This document shows positions 53,069 through 63,747 of a stretch of 64,000 bases of DNA, in pieces (the stretch's first letter is position 1; the number at the start of each line of letters is the position of its first letter). This stretch comes from Corynebacterium ciconiae DSM 44920. GTDB taxonomy: Bacteria; Actinomycetota; Actinomycetes; Mycobacteriales; Mycobacteriaceae. Position numbers and translations under genes: made by a program. The notes below the pieces were generated by a model. It saw nothing but the letters and a program-made list of their open reading frames with translations, did no database searches and was not told where the DNA came from. The DNA is taken from assembly GCF_030440575.1 (NCBI RefSeq), contig NZ_CP047189.1, positions 744,001 through 808,000 of the forward strand. Direction: 5' to 3'.

Positions 53069-53413
53069 ATGACTGCACCCGAATCCGCCACTGGAGTGAT
53101 CCTCACTGAGGCCGCCGCCGCCAAGGCGAAAGCCCTGCTTGAGCAGGAGGGTCGCGATGATCTTTCCCTGCGTATCGCCGTGCAGCCCGGCGGCTGCTCC
53201 GGTTTGCGTTATCAGCTGTACTTCGATGATCGCTCCCTGGATGGCGACAAGACCGATGAGGTCGGAGGCGTCACCCTAGTCGTGGACAAGATGAGCATCC
53301 CGTATCTCACCGGCGCCACCATTGACTTCTCCGACACCATCGAAGCCCAGGGCTTCACCATCGACAACCCGAACGCCACCGGCTCCTGCGCCTGCGGCGA
53401 TTCCTTCCACTAA
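53069..53413 (+). CDS. HesB/IscA/ErpA-type iron-sulfur cluster carrier
   Basis: A 114-residue A-type Fe-S carrier. The three ligand Cys are present: GGCSGLRYQLYFDD, and the pair in GSCACGDSF at the C-terminus. The middle VVDKMSIPYLTGATIDFSDTI is typical. It would pass clusters to apo-proteins, for example the Rieske protein or LipA encoded nearby (inferred). ATAAGGAGAA lies about 9 nt before ATG 53069. It is convergent with the asparagine synthase gene. Confidence 0.95.
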   Translation: MTAPESATGVILTEAAAAKAKALLEQEGRDDLSLRIAVQPGGCSGLRYQLYFDDRSLDGDKTDEVGGVTLVVDKMSIPYLTGATIDFSDTIEAQGFTIDNPNATGSCACGDSFH

Positions 53414-53437
53414 ATCCCCGTCGCGGGTGCAGCGCTG

Positions 53438-53449
53438 GCGTCGATAAGC
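53438..53449 (+). repeat. Dispersed 12-mer GCGTCGATAAGC, copy 12
   Basis: Exact copy between two convergent genes. On the minus strand it lies 18 nt after the asnB-side terminator stem. Confidence 0.75.
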
Positions 53450-53467
53450 GTTGCCCGTGCACAGCAC

Positions 53468-53504
53468 AAAGCCCAGCTCCCGAATCAGGCGGGAACTGGG
53501 CTTT
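53468..53504. terminator. Bidirectional terminator between the Fe-S carrier gene and asnB
   Basis: AAAGCCCAGCTCCCG pairs with CGGGAACTGGGCTTT (one mismatch) around a short loop, with T-runs in both senses. Confidence 0.9.
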
Positions 53505-53518
53505 AGTCATGTGGTGTT

Positions 53519-55441
53519 TTAAAGATCCACGGGATAGTCGCGCTGCTCGATCTGCGGATCGATGCGCTCCTCCACGAAGATGCCGTGCCAAACCATGAAG
53601 GCCAGCACCGTCCACAGCCGGCGCGAGTGATCAGAAGCGCCAGCGCGGTGCTCGGCGAGCATCTTCAACACCTCGGGCTTGTTGAAAATATCGTCGGTCT
53701 GGGAGGCGTTGATCGTATCCTGTGCCCAGCCGTGCAGCTCATCGCCGGCCAGCCAATGCCGCATCGGTACCGGGAAGCCCAGCTTCTTACGGTTGAGCAC
53801 ATGCGCCGGAACGATCTGCTCCATGGCCTTACGCAGCGCGTACTTGGTGGTGCCCTCGGCGATCTTCAGCTCGTGCGGAATGGTTTCTGCCACGGCGAAG
53901 ACTTCTTTGTCCAAGAACGGCACGCGCAGCTCCAAGGAGTGGGCCATATTGATCTTGTCGGCCTTGACCAAGATGTCGCCGCGCATCCAAGTAAACAAAT
54001 CTAGGTGCTGCATGCGGGCCACCGGATCCATGTGAGTGGACTCGGCATAAATCGGGGCCGTCACCTCGCGGTGGTCCCACTCGCGGCTAGCCCAGGGGAT
54101 CACCCGCTGCATCTGCTCGAAGTTGAAGGACCGAGCGTTGCCGTAGTAGCGCTCCTCCATCGACATGGTGCCGCGTTCGAGCAGGGACTTACCCTTCATG
54201 CCCTCAGGCAGCACAGCGCCCAGTCGACGCAGTCCGGCGCGCAGGGGAGAGGGGACCTTCTCAAACGGCGCCAGCGACAGCGGCTCCTTATATATTGTGT
54301 AGCCACCGAAGAGCTCATCGGCGCCCTCGCCGGAAAGCACCACCTTCACATGCTTACGGGCCTCTTGGGCCACGAAATACAGCGGCACCAACGAGGGATC
54401 CGCGACCGGATCATCCAGATACCACATGATCTTCGGAATCGCGGTGGCGTACTCCTCGGGCGAGACGATCTTCACGATGTGCTCCACTCCGATCGCCTCA
54501 GCGGACTCGGCGGCCACATCCACCTCGGAATAGCCCTCGCGCTCGAAGCCCGTGGTGAAGGTGAGCAGATTCGGATTGTGGCGCTTGGCAAGGGTCGCGA
54601 TGGCGGTCGAATCGATACCGCCGGAAAGGAAGGAGCCCACAGTCACGTCCGCGCGCATATGCTTCTCGACGCTATCCTCCAGCGCCCGGGCAATACGATC
54701 GAAGAGATCCTGCTCAGCACCCTTGGGCACCGCGGTGGTGGAAAACTGCGGGCGGAAGTAGCGCTGCTGCACCAAGGATCCACCGGGGTGGACCGTGGCA
54801 TAGCAGCCCGACTCGAGACGGCGAATATTTTCGTGCAGCGACTCCGGCTCTGGGACATACTGCAGGTCTACGTAGTGCTCGATGGCGCGACGGTCAAGGC
54901 CTAGGTCCAGACCCAGAGCCTGAGCCATGGACAGGATCGTCTTCTTTTCCGAGGAAAATACCGTCCCGGCCTCGGTGGTGGCGTAGTACAGCGGCTTGAT
55001 GCCGAACTGATCACGGGCGAGGAAGAGTACCTGCTCCTTGGTGTCCCAAATAGCGATGCCGAACATGCCTCGAAGATGCTCCACCACCTTCTCGCCCCAG
55101 TGGTGATAGCCCACGGCAATAGTCTCTGTGTCGCCGTCAGTGTGGAAGGTATAGCCCTCCTTGCTGAGGGTCTCGCGCAGCTCGATGTAGTTATAAATCT
55201 CGCCATTGAACGTCATCGAGTAGCGATCGGGCTCATCCTCCGGACCCCAGTGCAGAGGCTGGTGGGAATGTGCTAGGTCGATGATGGACAAACGGTTGAA
55301 GCCAAAGACAGCATGCTCGTCGTGCCACGTGCCCGAGGCGTCCGGGCCGCGGTGGTGCATGCACGGCAACGCCTGCTCCACAGCTTTTTGAAACTCGGCG
55401 GCATTCGCCTCGGCGGTGAGCATTCCAAGAAGACCACACAT
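53519..55441 (-). CDS. asnB: Asparagine synthase (glutamine-hydrolysing), LtsA type
   Basis: A 640-residue class B asparagine synthetase. The N-terminal nucleophile Cys2 is in MCGLLG, with the glutaminase residues in RHRGPDASG-like HHRGPDASGTWHDE and YNYIELRETL. The synthetase P-loop is FLSGGIDSTAIA. In C. glutamicum the homologue, LtsA, amidates cell-wall precursors (diaminopimelate or mycolate-related), and its loss causes lysozyme sensitivity; the position next to the Fe-S carrier and ctaC matches ltsA. The start is ATG 55441. Confidence 0.92.
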   Translation of the reverse strand: MCGLLGMLTAEANAAEFQKAVEQALPCMHHRGPDASGTWHDEHAVFGFNRLSIIDLAHSHQPLHWGPEDEPDRYSMTFNGEIYNYIELRETLSKEGYTFHTDGDTETIAVGYHHWGEKVVEHLRGMFGIAIWDTKEQVLFLARDQFGIKPLYYATTEAGTVFSSEKKTILSMAQALGLDLGLDRRAIEHYVDLQYVPEPESLHENIRRLESGCYATVHPGGSLVQQRYFRPQFSTTAVPKGAEQDLFDRIARALEDSVEKHMRADVTVGSFLSGGIDSTAIATLAKRHNPNLLTFTTGFEREGYSEVDVAAESAEAIGVEHIVKIVSPEEYATAIPKIMWYLDDPVADPSLVPLYFVAQEARKHVKVVLSGEGADELFGGYTIYKEPLSLAPFEKVPSPLRAGLRRLGAVLPEGMKGKSLLERGTMSMEERYYGNARSFNFEQMQRVIPWASREWDHREVTAPIYAESTHMDPVARMQHLDLFTWMRGDILVKADKINMAHSLELRVPFLDKEVFAVAETIPHELKIAEGTTKYALRKAMEQIVPAHVLNRKKLGFPVPMRHWLAGDELHGWAQDTINASQTDDIFNKPEVLKMLAEHRAGASDHSRRLWTVLAFMVWHGIFVEERIDPQIEQRDYPVDL

Positions 55442-55996
55442 AGTCGGGCAGATTCCTCGATTCCTAGGAGATAAATAGGAGGGCTATAGATATTAAGGAC
55501 GTAGCGTACAGTGCAGATTCCACGGCGCCATGGTCATTAGGGCGACCGCACTGGGGCCACGGCGCTTCAACCGCCACAGTGGGCGTTTGTGCGCAGGCCG
55601 CTACAACGCCCCCAATAGTACAGCCGCGATGGTGCCGAGCCCTAAGCGTTGGGGATGGGCCACACCGACTGCTCGCGATCTCGCCGAGCGTGGGCGCGGC
55701 AGGGTCCCCGAGGGCACGGCGGAAGCGGCTACGCCCGAACGGGGGAGAGCGGAACTCGAGCACGCCGGTGACTTAGCGCACAATATTGACGTGCGTCGCT
55801 CTCGTTGTGGCAGGAAGTGCCGAGTACAATACTCAGAGAATTTTCAGGAATCGGCCCGATCCTTAAAGAACCATGACAAACGACATGGAAAAACGGCCAA
55901 TATGCAGTACTCTGCTTAGTTAAGAGAGTGTCTTAGGACGAGCTTGTAGCTCTGGGCACTCACAAAGTTTTTGTGTGGACAGGAAGGCAGACACAC
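55442..55996. other. Intergenic region between asnB and ctaC
   Basis: 555 bases between divergent genes. Short frames on both strands here (for example minus 55601-55783) lack codon bias and recognisable domains. A small inverted repeat CACAAAG...TTTGTG is at 55961-55975, just before the ctaC SD; it could overlap the ctaC promoter. Confidence 0.45.
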
Positions 55997-57103
55997 GTGG
56001 AACAGCGTAAAAAGCGTGGTATTTCGCGCAAGGCGATGCTCGCAGGCGTCACCGGTGTCAGCGCACTTGCGTTGACTGGTTGTGACGTCACCCCACCTGA
56101 CAATGGCTTTTTCCATGCACTGCGCATGGGTTGGCCCGAGGGTGTGACTCCCGAATCGTACGAGATCGGTAACTTCTGGGTCTGGGTCTGGGTTGCTGCC
56201 TGGATCATCGGCATCATCATGTGGGGCCTGATGCTCTACTCGATCTTCGGTTTCTCTGCGAAGCGCGCTAAGAAGGCTGGCAAGGACGAGTTCCCGCGCC
56301 AGACCCAGTACAACATTCCGCTTGAGCTGGTGCTCACCGGTGTGCCGATCATCATCGTGATGGCACTGTTCTTCTTCACTGTGCAGACCCAGGATCGCGT
56401 CACCGCGCTGGACAAGGATCCGAAGGTGACCGTGGATGTGACTGCATACCAGTGGAACTGGAAGTTCGGTTACCAGGAGGTGGACGGCCAGTTCACCCCG
56501 ACCGGCAACCAGTACCAGGGCATTGACGAGAAGCGTCAGGCAGCAGCCGAAGAGTCCGCTGAGGATCCCGAGGGTGTGAAGAACGCGAACCCGATTCACG
56601 GCAAGTCCCTGAACGATCGCTCCTACCTGCACTACAACAAGATCGAGACCGTCGGCACCACCGAAGAGGTTCCGGTTCTGGTCCTGCCGACCAACACCGC
56701 GATCTCCTTCCAGCTGGCATCCGCAGACGTCTCCCACTCCTTCTGGGTCCCGGAGTTCCTCTTCAAGCGCGACGTCTACTCCCACCCTGAGGCCAACAAG
56801 TCTCAGCGTGAGTTCCAGATCACGAGCATCGATAAGGAAGGCGCCTTCGTGGGTCGCTGCGCCGAGATGTGCGGTACCTACCACGCCATGATGAACTTCG
56901 AGGTTCGTGCGGTCTCCCCGGAGAAGTTCAAGCAGTACCTCGAGTACCGTATGAATAACCCGCAGGCCACCAATGCGGCTGCACTGGAGTCCATCGGCGA
57001 GGCCCCCTACGCCACCTCCACCGCACCGTTCGTCTCTGGCCGTGAGGACTCCCGCGATGGCGGGAACTTCCTCGACAAGCCCGGCGCAAACGCGGGCAAC
57101 TAG
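55997..57103 (+). CDS. ctaC: Cytochrome c oxidase subunit II (aa3)
   Basis: A 368-residue lipoprotein-type subunit II. The lipobox LALTGC lies in RKAMLAGVTGVSALALTGC. Two transmembrane helices follow (GNFWVWVWVAAWIIGIIMWGLMLY; LELVLTGVPIIIVMALFFF). The exposed domain has YQWNWKFGY, an actinobacterial insertion (about 165-200, GIDEKRQAAAEESAED), then the copper-A site VSHSFWVPEF ... CAEMCGTYHAMM. The start is GTG 55997 with AGGAAGG 9 nt upstream. It accepts electrons from the cytochrome cc of QcrC in the bcc-aa3 supercomplex. Confidence 0.96.
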   Translation: MEQRKKRGISRKAMLAGVTGVSALALTGCDVTPPDNGFFHALRMGWPEGVTPESYEIGNFWVWVWVAAWIIGIIMWGLMLYSIFGFSAKRAKKAGKDEFPRQTQYNIPLELVLTGVPIIIVMALFFFTVQTQDRVTALDKDPKVTVDVTAYQWNWKFGYQEVDGQFTPTGNQYQGIDEKRQAAAEESAEDPEGVKNANPIHGKSLNDRSYLHYNKIETVGTTEEVPVLVLPTNTAISFQLASADVSHSFWVPEFLFKRDVYSHPEANKSQREFQITSIDKEGAFVGRCAEMCGTYHAMMNFEVRAVSPEKFKQYLEYRMNNPQATNAAALESIGEAPYATSTAPFVSGREDSRDGGNFLDKPGANAGN

Positions 57104-57121
57104 GAAACGAGGTCAAGAAAC

Positions 57122-57553
57122 ATGAAGGTCAGCTCCAAACTCATGTACGCCCTCACCGCCTACATTGGCGCGGCGTCCATCATCTACATTTTCGCGACCA
57201 TCTTTGTCGATGACTCCGGCAACGTGAAGGGCGGCGAGTGGATCGGTATCACCATGCTGGTGATCTCCACCCTCATGACCCTGATGCTCGCGGGCTACTT
57301 CCACTTCACCGAGAAGCGCCAAGATATCCTCCCGCAGGACTGGGAGGAAGCAGAGGTTGAAGACGGTGCCGGTACCTATGGCTTCTTCTCCACCAGCTCC
57401 ATCTGGCCGGCAGTGATGTCCGGTTCCATCTTCGTTCTCGGTGCTGGCATCATCTACATGCACTACTGGATGATTGGTTTCGGTGCGGTCCTCGTTATTT
57501 GGTCCACCACCATGCTCAATCTGCAGTACGGCATTCCGAAGGAAAAGCACTAA
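57122..57553 (+). CDS. ctaF: Cytochrome c oxidase subunit IV
   Basis: A 143-residue actinobacterial subunit IV of the aa3 oxidase with four hydrophobic segments ([79 protein letters not shown]). It lies 18 bp after ctaC with an AGGTCAAG upstream, so the two are one operon. Confidence 0.95.
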   Translation: MKVSSKLMYALTAYIGAASIIYIFATIFVDDSGNVKGGEWIGITMLVISTLMTLMLAGYFHFTEKRQDILPQDWEEAEVEDGAGTYGFFSTSSIWPAVMSGSIFVLGAGIIYMHYWMIGFGAVLVIWSTTMLNLQYGIPKEKH

Positions 57554-58217
57554 GGCTTGTCCTTCAGGGCACAGGTTAAGCGTGCGCCCAGTGTGTAGGT
57601 TGTCTGCTTCTTACATGCGGCCCGCATAACTCACAAAAACTTTCAACGCGGCACTCGGCTCAACATCAGTTGGACCGGGTGCCGCGTTCGCTGTGTCTTT
57701 GTATCCTGTGTCTCTGTCGCGATCCGCGTTAGTGCTCGCAGAGAATCAGGGCAGAGGTGCACAAGCCGTTCATCCGACTTGGTGTGATCCCACTTTCGTG
57801 CCGGCGCCGCCGCTGGGGTGGGAGCTCCCACGGGGGAGTGTGGCGGGGGAGTGGGAGTCATGCCTGAGGCTATGTGAGATGAATCTCCGCTTTCTTAGGG
57901 TGCATTTATGACGATTAATATCGGGTGATCGGCTAGCATAAACACATACTTTCTTCCCGCGCATGGGGTGTGGCGGCGAAGGGGATCCACCGCACGCTGC
58001 AGGGATGTGGTTGGGCGGAGGAGCGGGCCCAGGTGGGGCTGAACTGAGAGGTGTTGGACGGGCTTCGTCGGATGCGGTTCCGAAAAGTTCCCGGCTCATC
58101 GAAAACTTCTCAAATTCTTAGAAAACCCTTGATAGCGAGCTGGGGAAACGGAAAAAGTTGGCGCTATATCGGGGGTAGATGATGAATCTTCCTTAGGAAT
58201 CAGTCATACTGAGAGGC
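57554..58217. other. Intergenic region between ctaF and ctaE
   Basis: 664 bases without a convincing gene. It holds the ctaCF terminator (57645-57688) and, just before ctaE, a CATACT -10-like box. The rest is G-rich with no recognisable element. Confidence 0.5.
57645..57688 (+). terminator. Hairpin terminator of ctaCF
   Basis: AACGCGGCAC pairs with GTGCCGCGTT with a 24-nt loop; followed by CGCTGTGTCTTTG. Confidence 0.65.
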
Positions 58218-58832
58218 GTGACGAGCGCAGTAAATAACTCAGGAACGGCAGCAACACAGCGCGTTGCCGCACTGAACCGACCCAACATGGTCAGTGTGGG
58301 AACGATCGTGTTCCTGTCTCAGGAATTGATGTTCTTCTGTGGTCTGTTCGCCATGTACTTCGTCTCCCGAGCCAATGGCCAGGGAGTGTCGTGGGACGAG
58401 GGAACCGACCACCTCAACGTCCCCTACGCGATGGTGATCACGGCGATTCTTATTTCGTCGTCCTTCACCGCACAGTGGGGCGTCTTCGCAGCAGAAAGGG
58501 GTGACGTCTTCGGTCTCCGCCGGTGGTATGCACTGTCCGCACTGTTGGGCGCGGTCTTCCTCGTTGGCCAGGCTTACGAGTACTACCACTTGGTTGAGCA
58601 CGGTCTGACTATTCAGAGCAGTGTCTACGGCTCGGTCTTCTTCATTACGACCGGCTTCCACGCAGCCCACGTCCTCGCGGGCGTGCTGGCATTTGTGGTT
58701 GTCCTGCTTCGTATTGCGAAGTCCAAGTTCACGCCGGCACAGGCAACCGCAGCAATGGCAGTGTCTTACTACTGGCACTTCGTCGATGTTGTCTGGATTG
58801 CCCTGTTCGCAACCATTTACTTCATTCAGTAG
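58218..58832 (+). CDS. ctaE: Cytochrome c oxidase subunit III
   Basis: A 204-residue subunit III with five transmembrane helices. It has [24 protein letters not shown], the region AEYYHL-like [36 protein letters not shown], and the C-terminal [22 protein letters not shown], all diagnostic. The start is GTG 58218 with GAGAGG just upstream. It precedes qcrC by 138 bp, forming the ctaE-qcrCAB block. Confidence 0.95.
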   Translation: MTSAVNNSGTAATQRVAALNRPNMVSVGTIVFLSQELMFFCGLFAMYFVSRANGQGVSWDEGTDHLNVPYAMVITAILISSSFTAQWGVFAAERGDVFGLRRWYALSALLGAVFLVGQAYEYYHLVEHGLTIQSSVYGSVFFITTGFHAAHVLAGVLAFVVVLLRIAKSKFTPAQATAAMAVSYYWHFVDVVWIALFATIYFIQ

Positions 58833-58970
58833 GCCGTATCGGTCCGGCGTTGTTTCCTCGCCCCAGTATGTTCCGCAGCCTGTGACAGGCAGGCGCTCAT
58901 GCGGTGGGGCAGATGAGGAAGGACACGGATCAACAGCCCTTCACTTTCCGAAACCCGAAAAAGGAAAATG

Positions 58971-59852
58971 ATGGATACCACACCACACGATGTTTCTGCG
59001 GCCAAGTCCGCAGAGGCAAAGAAGACCCGGACGCGGCGCAAGGCGCGCCGTTCCGTCGCGGGTGCTCTTGCACTCACGGTGGGTCTAACTGGCGCCGGCC
59101 TGCTGGCTCACGCACTGACCCCCGATGCACAGGTAGCAACCGCCCAAAAGGATGATGCCGCTCTCGTTCAAGAGGGTAAGGACATCTACGACGTCGCCTG
59201 CATCACCTGCCACGGCACCAACCTCCAGGGTGTAGAGGGACGTGGTCCCTCCCTGATTGGTGTCGGTGAGGGCGCAGTGTACTTCCAGGTGCACTCGGGC
59301 CGTATGCCGATGCTGCGTAATGAAGCACAGGCTCAGCGCAAGACCCCGCGCTACAACGAGCACCAGGCACTGGCGCTCGCCGCATACGTGGACGCCAATG
59401 GTGGCGGCCCGGGCCTCGTGAAGAACGAGGACGGCACCATCGCCATGGATTCCCTTCGCGGCGCTCACTACGACGGCACCATCGATCCGGCCGACGTGGC
59501 CCGCGGTGGCGAGCTGTTCCGTCTGAACTGCGCTTCGTGCCACAACTTCACCGGACGCGGCGGCGCTCTGTCTTCCGGTAAGTACGCACCGGTTCTGGAC
59601 CCAGCCAACGAGCAGGAGATCTACCAGGCCATGCTCACTGGCCCCCAGAACATGCCGAAGTTCTCTGATCGTCAGCTCTCGATGGACGAGAAGAAGGACA
59701 TCATCGCGTACATCAAGTCCACTAAGGAAACCCCCAGCCCCGGTGGCTGGAGCCTCGGCGGTCTCGGCCCGGTGGCTGAGGGTATGTTCATGTGGCTTGC
59801 CGGTATGGCAGCGCTCATCGCTGCAGCTCTGTGGATTGGATCGCGCTCATGA
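58971..59852 (+). CDS. qcrC: Cytochrome bc1 complex diheme cytochrome c subunit
   Basis: A 293-residue membrane-anchored diheme cytochrome. Two haem c sites CITCH and CASCH are visible, with Met ligands in the downstream loops (GRMPML; PQNMPKF). An N-terminal helix follows a basic stretch ([30 protein letters not shown]) and a C-terminal helix anchors it ([19 protein letters not shown]). In Actinobacteria this protein replaces soluble cytochrome c and passes electrons directly to CtaC. ATG 58971 suits the AAGGA better than ATG 58968. The stop overlaps qcrA (ATGA). Confidence 0.95.
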   Translation: MDTTPHDVSAAKSAEAKKTRTRRKARRSVAGALALTVGLTGAGLLAHALTPDAQVATAQKDDAALVQEGKDIYDVACITCHGTNLQGVEGRGPSLIGVGEGAVYFQVHSGRMPMLRNEAQAQRKTPRYNEHQALALAAYVDANGGGPGLVKNEDGTIAMDSLRGAHYDGTIDPADVARGGELFRLNCASCHNFTGRGGALSSGKYAPVLDPANEQEIYQAMLTGPQNMPKFSDRQLSMDEKKDIIAYIKSTKETPSPGGWSLGGLGPVAEGMFMWLAGMAALIAAALWIGSRS

Positions 59853-61054
59853 GCAAAGACAAAAAAGACTACACCTCGAACGAACTCGCTGCGATGAGCA
59901 ACGAGGAGCTCGCCCGCCTCGGAACCGAGCTCGATGACGTGACGGTGGCGTATCGCAAGGAACGCTTCCCCATTGACAATGACCCCGCCGAGAAGCGTGC
60001 AGAGCGCTCGGTTGCCTTCTTCTTCATTGCAGGCACCATCCTCATGCTCGCCTTCATGGCTATCTACCTCTTCTGGCCGTGGCAGTACAAGGCACTCGGC
60101 CAAGACGGTTTGTGGCTCTACACCTTCTACACCCCGCTGTTGGGCCTGACCGCCGGTCTGGGCATCATCTCCATGGGTATGGGTGTTGTCACCTATGTCA
60201 AGAAGTTCATCCCCTCGGAGATTTCCGTGCAGCAGCGTCACGACGGTGGCTCTGCTGAAGTGGATGCCAAGACTCTCGGCGCTCTTCTGAACGACGCATG
60301 GGAGACCTCCACCCTGGGGCGTCGCAAGATGCTCAAGGGAGTTATGGGCACCGGTGCTGTGGTTGCCGGCTTGGGTATCCTCGCTCCGCTGGGCGGCATG
60401 GTGAAGAACCCGTGGAAGGCCCACGAACTGGGCATCCAGGGCGATGGCACCCTGTGGACCTCCGGCTGGACCCTCTCCGAGCACGGCACCAAGCTCTACC
60501 TCGGCCGTGACACCGGTGTGACCGCTGAGAAGCACGATGGTCACTACACCACCCAGGGCATGACCCGCCTGGTGCGCATGCGTCCGGAGGATCTGCTTGC
60601 TGCCTCTATGGAGACTGTGTTCCCGCTGCCAGAGGAGTACGTCAACGATGGCGACCGCTACGACAAGCAGGCCATGGTCTACGAGGAGCACATGCACTCG
60701 ATCCACGGCCCGCGTAACGCCGTCATGCTGATCCGCCTCCGCAGCGCTGACGCCGCCAAGGCTATCGAGCGCGCCGGTCAGGAGGACTTCCACTACGGCG
60801 ACTACTACGCCTACTCCAAGATCTGCACGCACATCGGCTGCCCGACCTCGCTCTACGAGGCTCAGACCAACCGAATCCTGTGCCCCTGTCACCAATCGCA
60901 GTTCGACGCTCTGCACTACGGCAAGCCGGTGTTCGGCCCCGCCGCCCGTGCACTGCCGCAGCTGCCCATTACCGTCGATGAAGATGGTTACCTCGTCGCC
61001 GCTGGCAACTTTATTGAGTCTGTTGGACCGGCATTCTGGGAGCGTAAATCATGA
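59849..61054 (+). CDS. qcrA: Rieske iron-sulfur subunit of cytochrome bc1
   Basis: A 401-residue Rieske protein with three N-terminal transmembrane helices as in other Actinobacteria (about residues 50-75, 95-115 and 165-190). The 2Fe-2S ligands are CTHIGCP and CPCHQSQF. An unusual twin-Arg-like [13 protein letters not shown] lies before the third helix. The start is ATG 59849, overlapping the qcrC stop; the stop overlaps qcrB. The longer upstream frame lies inside qcrC and is not used. Confidence 0.95.
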   Translation: MSKDKKDYTSNELAAMSNEELARLGTELDDVTVAYRKERFPIDNDPAEKRAERSVAFFFIAGTILMLAFMAIYLFWPWQYKALGQDGLWLYTFYTPLLGLTAGLGIISMGMGVVTYVKKFIPSEISVQQRHDGGSAEVDAKTLGALLNDAWETSTLGRRKMLKGVMGTGAVVAGLGILAPLGGMVKNPWKAHELGIQGDGTLWTSGWTLSEHGTKLYLGRDTGVTAEKHDGHYTTQGMTRLVRMRPEDLLAASMETVFPLPEEYVNDGDRYDKQAMVYEEHMHSIHGPRNAVMLIRLRSADAAKAIERAGQEDFHYGDYYAYSKICTHIGCPTSLYEAQTNRILCPCHQSQFDALHYGKPVFGPAARALPQLPITVDEDGYLVAAGNFIESVGPAFWERKS

Positions 61055-62673
61055 GCAATAAACTAGCTGAGCGCGCAGAAGCCATTGACTCCCGCTACAG
61101 CGGAGCAGGCTTCTTGCGCACCCAAATTAACAAGGTGTTCCCGACTCACTGGTCCTTCATGCTCGGTGAGATCGCGCTGTACAGCTTCATCATTCTGATC
61201 GTTACGGGTGTCTACCTCACCCTGTTCTTCGATCCGTCTATCTCCAAGGTCATCTACGACGGTGCCTATGCACCGCTCAACGGTGTGGAGATGTCCCGCG
61301 CTTATGAAACCGCGCTGAACATTTCCTTCGAGGTGCGCGGTGGTCTGTTCATTCGACAGATGCACCACTGGGCTGCCTTGGCATTCGCCATCTCGATCAT
61401 CGTTCACATGATGCGCATCTTCTTCACCGGTGCGTTCCGTCGTCCGCGTGAAGCTAACTGGATCATCGGCTCCGTGCTGATGCTCCTTTCCATCGCCGAG
61501 GGCTTCTTCGGTTACTCCCTTCCGGATGACCTCCTCTCTGGTGTGGGTCTGCGCATTATGTCCGCCATCGTGGTGGGGCTGCCGATCATCGGTACCTGGA
61601 TGCACTGGCTGATCTTCGGCGGGGATTTCCCCTCCGACATCATGCTGGACCGCTTCTACATCGCCCACGTGCTGATCCTGCCAGGCATCATCTTGGCCCT
61701 GATCGGTGCACACCTCGCGATCGTGTGGTTCCAGAAGCACACTCAGTTCCCCGGTGCTGGCCGCACCGAGAACAACGTGGTGGGCGTCCGCATCCTCCCG
61801 GTGTTCGCTCTGAAGGCGTCCGCCTTCGGCATCATCACCGCTGGTGTGCTCGCGCTGATGGCCGGTATTACCACCATCAACGCAATCTGGAACATTGGTC
61901 CTTATAACCCGGCTCAGGTCTCCGCTGGTTCCCAGCCGGATATCTACATGCTGTGGACTGACGGTGCGGCTCGTGTCATGCCGGCGTGGGAGCTCTACAT
62001 TGGCAACCACACCATCCCGGCAGTGTTCTGGGTGGCCGTGATGCTGGGCATCCTCGTGGTACTTCTCTTCGCCTACCCGTGGATCGAGAAGAAGATCACC
62101 GGCGACGATGAGCACCACAATCTGCTGCAGCGCCCCCGCGACGTGCCGGTGCGCACCGGTATCGGTGTGATGGCACTGGTCTTCTACGGACTGCTCACTG
62201 TCTCCGGTGGTAACGACCTCTTCGCTTATCACTTCGATATCTCTCTGAATGCGATGACGTGGGTGGGTCGTATTGGCCTGATCCTGCTTCCGCCGATCTC
62301 CTACTTCATTACCTATCGCATCTGCGTTGGCCTCCAGCGTGCTGACCGCGAGGTGCTGGAGCACGGTATCGAAACCGGTGTGATCGTGCGCCTGCCGCAC
62401 GGCGAATACGTAGAGGTTCACCAGCCCATCGGCCCGGTGGACGAGCACGGACACCAGATCCCGCTCGAATACGCCGGTGCCAAGGTGCCGACCCAGCCGA
62501 ACCACCTCGGCTTCGGCGGCCACCCCGGCCGCGGCCTGTGGAAGGCCGACAGCGAAGACGTGGCCCGTCGCGCTGCCGACATCGAGCATGCCAACGAAGA
62601 GGAAGAGCGCGTCATGCTCGAAAACCTCAACGAGGCCAACCGCCGCGCCGACAAGGATGCCGGCCGCGAGTAA
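61051..62673 (+). CDS. qcrB: Cytochrome b subunit of bc1 complex
   Basis: A 540-residue cytochrome b with eight or nine transmembrane helices. The haem b His pairs lie in [22 protein letters not shown] and [31 protein letters not shown]. The Q-site residues are seen in [14 protein letters not shown] and in the actinobacterial variant of PEWY ([10 protein letters not shown]). A C-terminal 110-residue cytoplasmic extension is rich in charged residues. It is the last gene of the block and ends in a very strong terminator. Confidence 0.96.
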   Translation: MSNKLAERAEAIDSRYSGAGFLRTQINKVFPTHWSFMLGEIALYSFIILIVTGVYLTLFFDPSISKVIYDGAYAPLNGVEMSRAYETALNISFEVRGGLFIRQMHHWAALAFAISIIVHMMRIFFTGAFRRPREANWIIGSVLMLLSIAEGFFGYSLPDDLLSGVGLRIMSAIVVGLPIIGTWMHWLIFGGDFPSDIMLDRFYIAHVLILPGIILALIGAHLAIVWFQKHTQFPGAGRTENNVVGVRILPVFALKASAFGIITAGVLALMAGITTINAIWNIGPYNPAQVSAGSQPDIYMLWTDGAARVMPAWELYIGNHTIPAVFWVAVMLGILVVLLFAYPWIEKKITGDDEHHNLLQRPRDVPVRTGIGVMALVFYGLLTVSGGNDLFAYHFDISLNAMTWVGRIGLILLPPISYFITYRICVGLQRADREVLEHGIETGVIVRLPHGEYVEVHQPIGPVDEHGHQIPLEYAGAKVPTQPNHLGFGGHPGRGLWKADSEDVARRAADIEHANEEEERVMLENLNEANRRADKDAGRE

Positions 62674-62724
62674 CCTCGCACCCGAAGTACACATTCAGTA
62701 CTGAGACTGCTGCGTCATAGAGTC

Positions 62725-62755
62725 AAGGGCCCTCACCGTGACGGTGAGGGCCCTT
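62725..62755 (+). terminator. Rho-independent terminator of qcrCAB
   Basis: AAGGGCCCTCACCGTGACGG folds back on itself as a near-perfect stem ending AGGGCCCTT, followed by CTCCT. Confidence 0.9.
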
Positions 62756-62759
62756 CTCC

Positions 62760-63590
62760 TATATCAAGCACCGGCGTATCACGCACCGCATAGTGTCTAA
62801 GCCTATATTCGGGGCGCAACGATGAACCAACCTGAGCACAGCGGTGGAGGTCTGGCACTCTGCGCGCAACCACCCACAGGCCCAATGTACGCACGCACCA
62901 CGGGAACTGAGAGGCGCCCGCGCAGGCTAGTAAGAGGCCGCTCAGGGGCCGTGGCGGCGATTAGACTGCGTTCGCGCGCACCTCTGCGGCAGCCACTGGG
63001 CTACGAGTGGACGGGCTAAACAATGATCCAATGCGGTGCGCCTGGTGTGCCTGCGTGGTCGAAGGGGGAGCGTCTCGATGGCTGGCTGGGGGAGAAGCCG
63101 CCGGGTGGATAACAATCGTCCACGTACTTCAGGCACGATCGTGCGGTTACCTACTCAGGGAGGCGTTGTCTGGTGCGTGCTATGAGTTCTCTCAGATAAC
63201 ATTTCGGCCACGGTTAGGCCCCTCAGAAACGAGGTGTGTGGAAGGTCACAAAATCCCGTTCTGGCCCGGTGTTGGAAGTTGGGTATCGCCCACTGTCAGT
63301 GCTGGATGTAGTAAAAATATGTACAAAAGCGCAGGTTATATGCATGTAAATTGATGGGCGGCGCCCACGGCTTGTGTAGGGCTCCAGTGTCACTACTTGG
63401 TCACCGGATGGTCACAACTCGATAACAGTGGCGCGATTTTGCTGAAAGCTGGACAAGTATCGTTGCCGTTTCGTAACCTAAACGAGACTTCGCGGGACGA
63501 AGCAGAGAGTAAGAAAAACGATCTGGTCGCCACCGACGAATATCTACCGAAAAGAATAAGCCAGACCTAATCCGGCACACGCTCTGATCA
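62760..63590. other. Gene-free region between qcrB and the riboswitch
   Basis: About 830 bases. I see no gene: the few frames (such as 62822-63019) have no codon bias or domain. AT content rises from 63300 on, and possible promoter elements for the riboswitch transcript lie near 63440-63470 (TTGCTG, AAGTAT). Confidence 0.5.
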
Positions 63591-63735
63591 ATCCGCTCAG
63601 TGGGGTGCCGCCGGAGCCGGGGAACCACCTAACAATCTGGGGTGAAATTCTCGCAAGAGCGCTCGAGTGTCGAGTGCGGCGCGAGGATGGGAGGCCTTCC
63701 GGATGCCTAGCCCGTCAGCTAACCCGGCCGGTTCA
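63590..63735 (+). ncRNA. Cyclic di-AMP riboswitch (ydaO-yuaA type)
   Basis: The conserved blocks of the actinobacterial ydaO riboswitch are present in order: GCCGCCGGAGCCGGGGAACCA (63607-63627), CTGGGGTGAA (63638-63647), GGGAGGCCTTCCGGAT (63689-63704) and TAGCCCGTCAGCTAACCC (63708-63725). In Actinobacteria this riboswitch commonly controls resuscitation-promoting factor and NlpC/P60 cell-wall hydrolase genes. It ends about 13 nt before the start of a secreted protein gene. Ends are approximate. Confidence 0.88.
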
Positions 63736-63747
63736 AACAAGGAAGAC

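Noticed and set aside
55464..55783. Small genes between asnB and ctaC
   Set aside because: Frames on the minus strand change register, lack an RBS and codon bias, and resemble nothing known.
62822..63019. Small gene after qcrB
   Set aside because: No RBS, atypical composition, and no recognisable domain.
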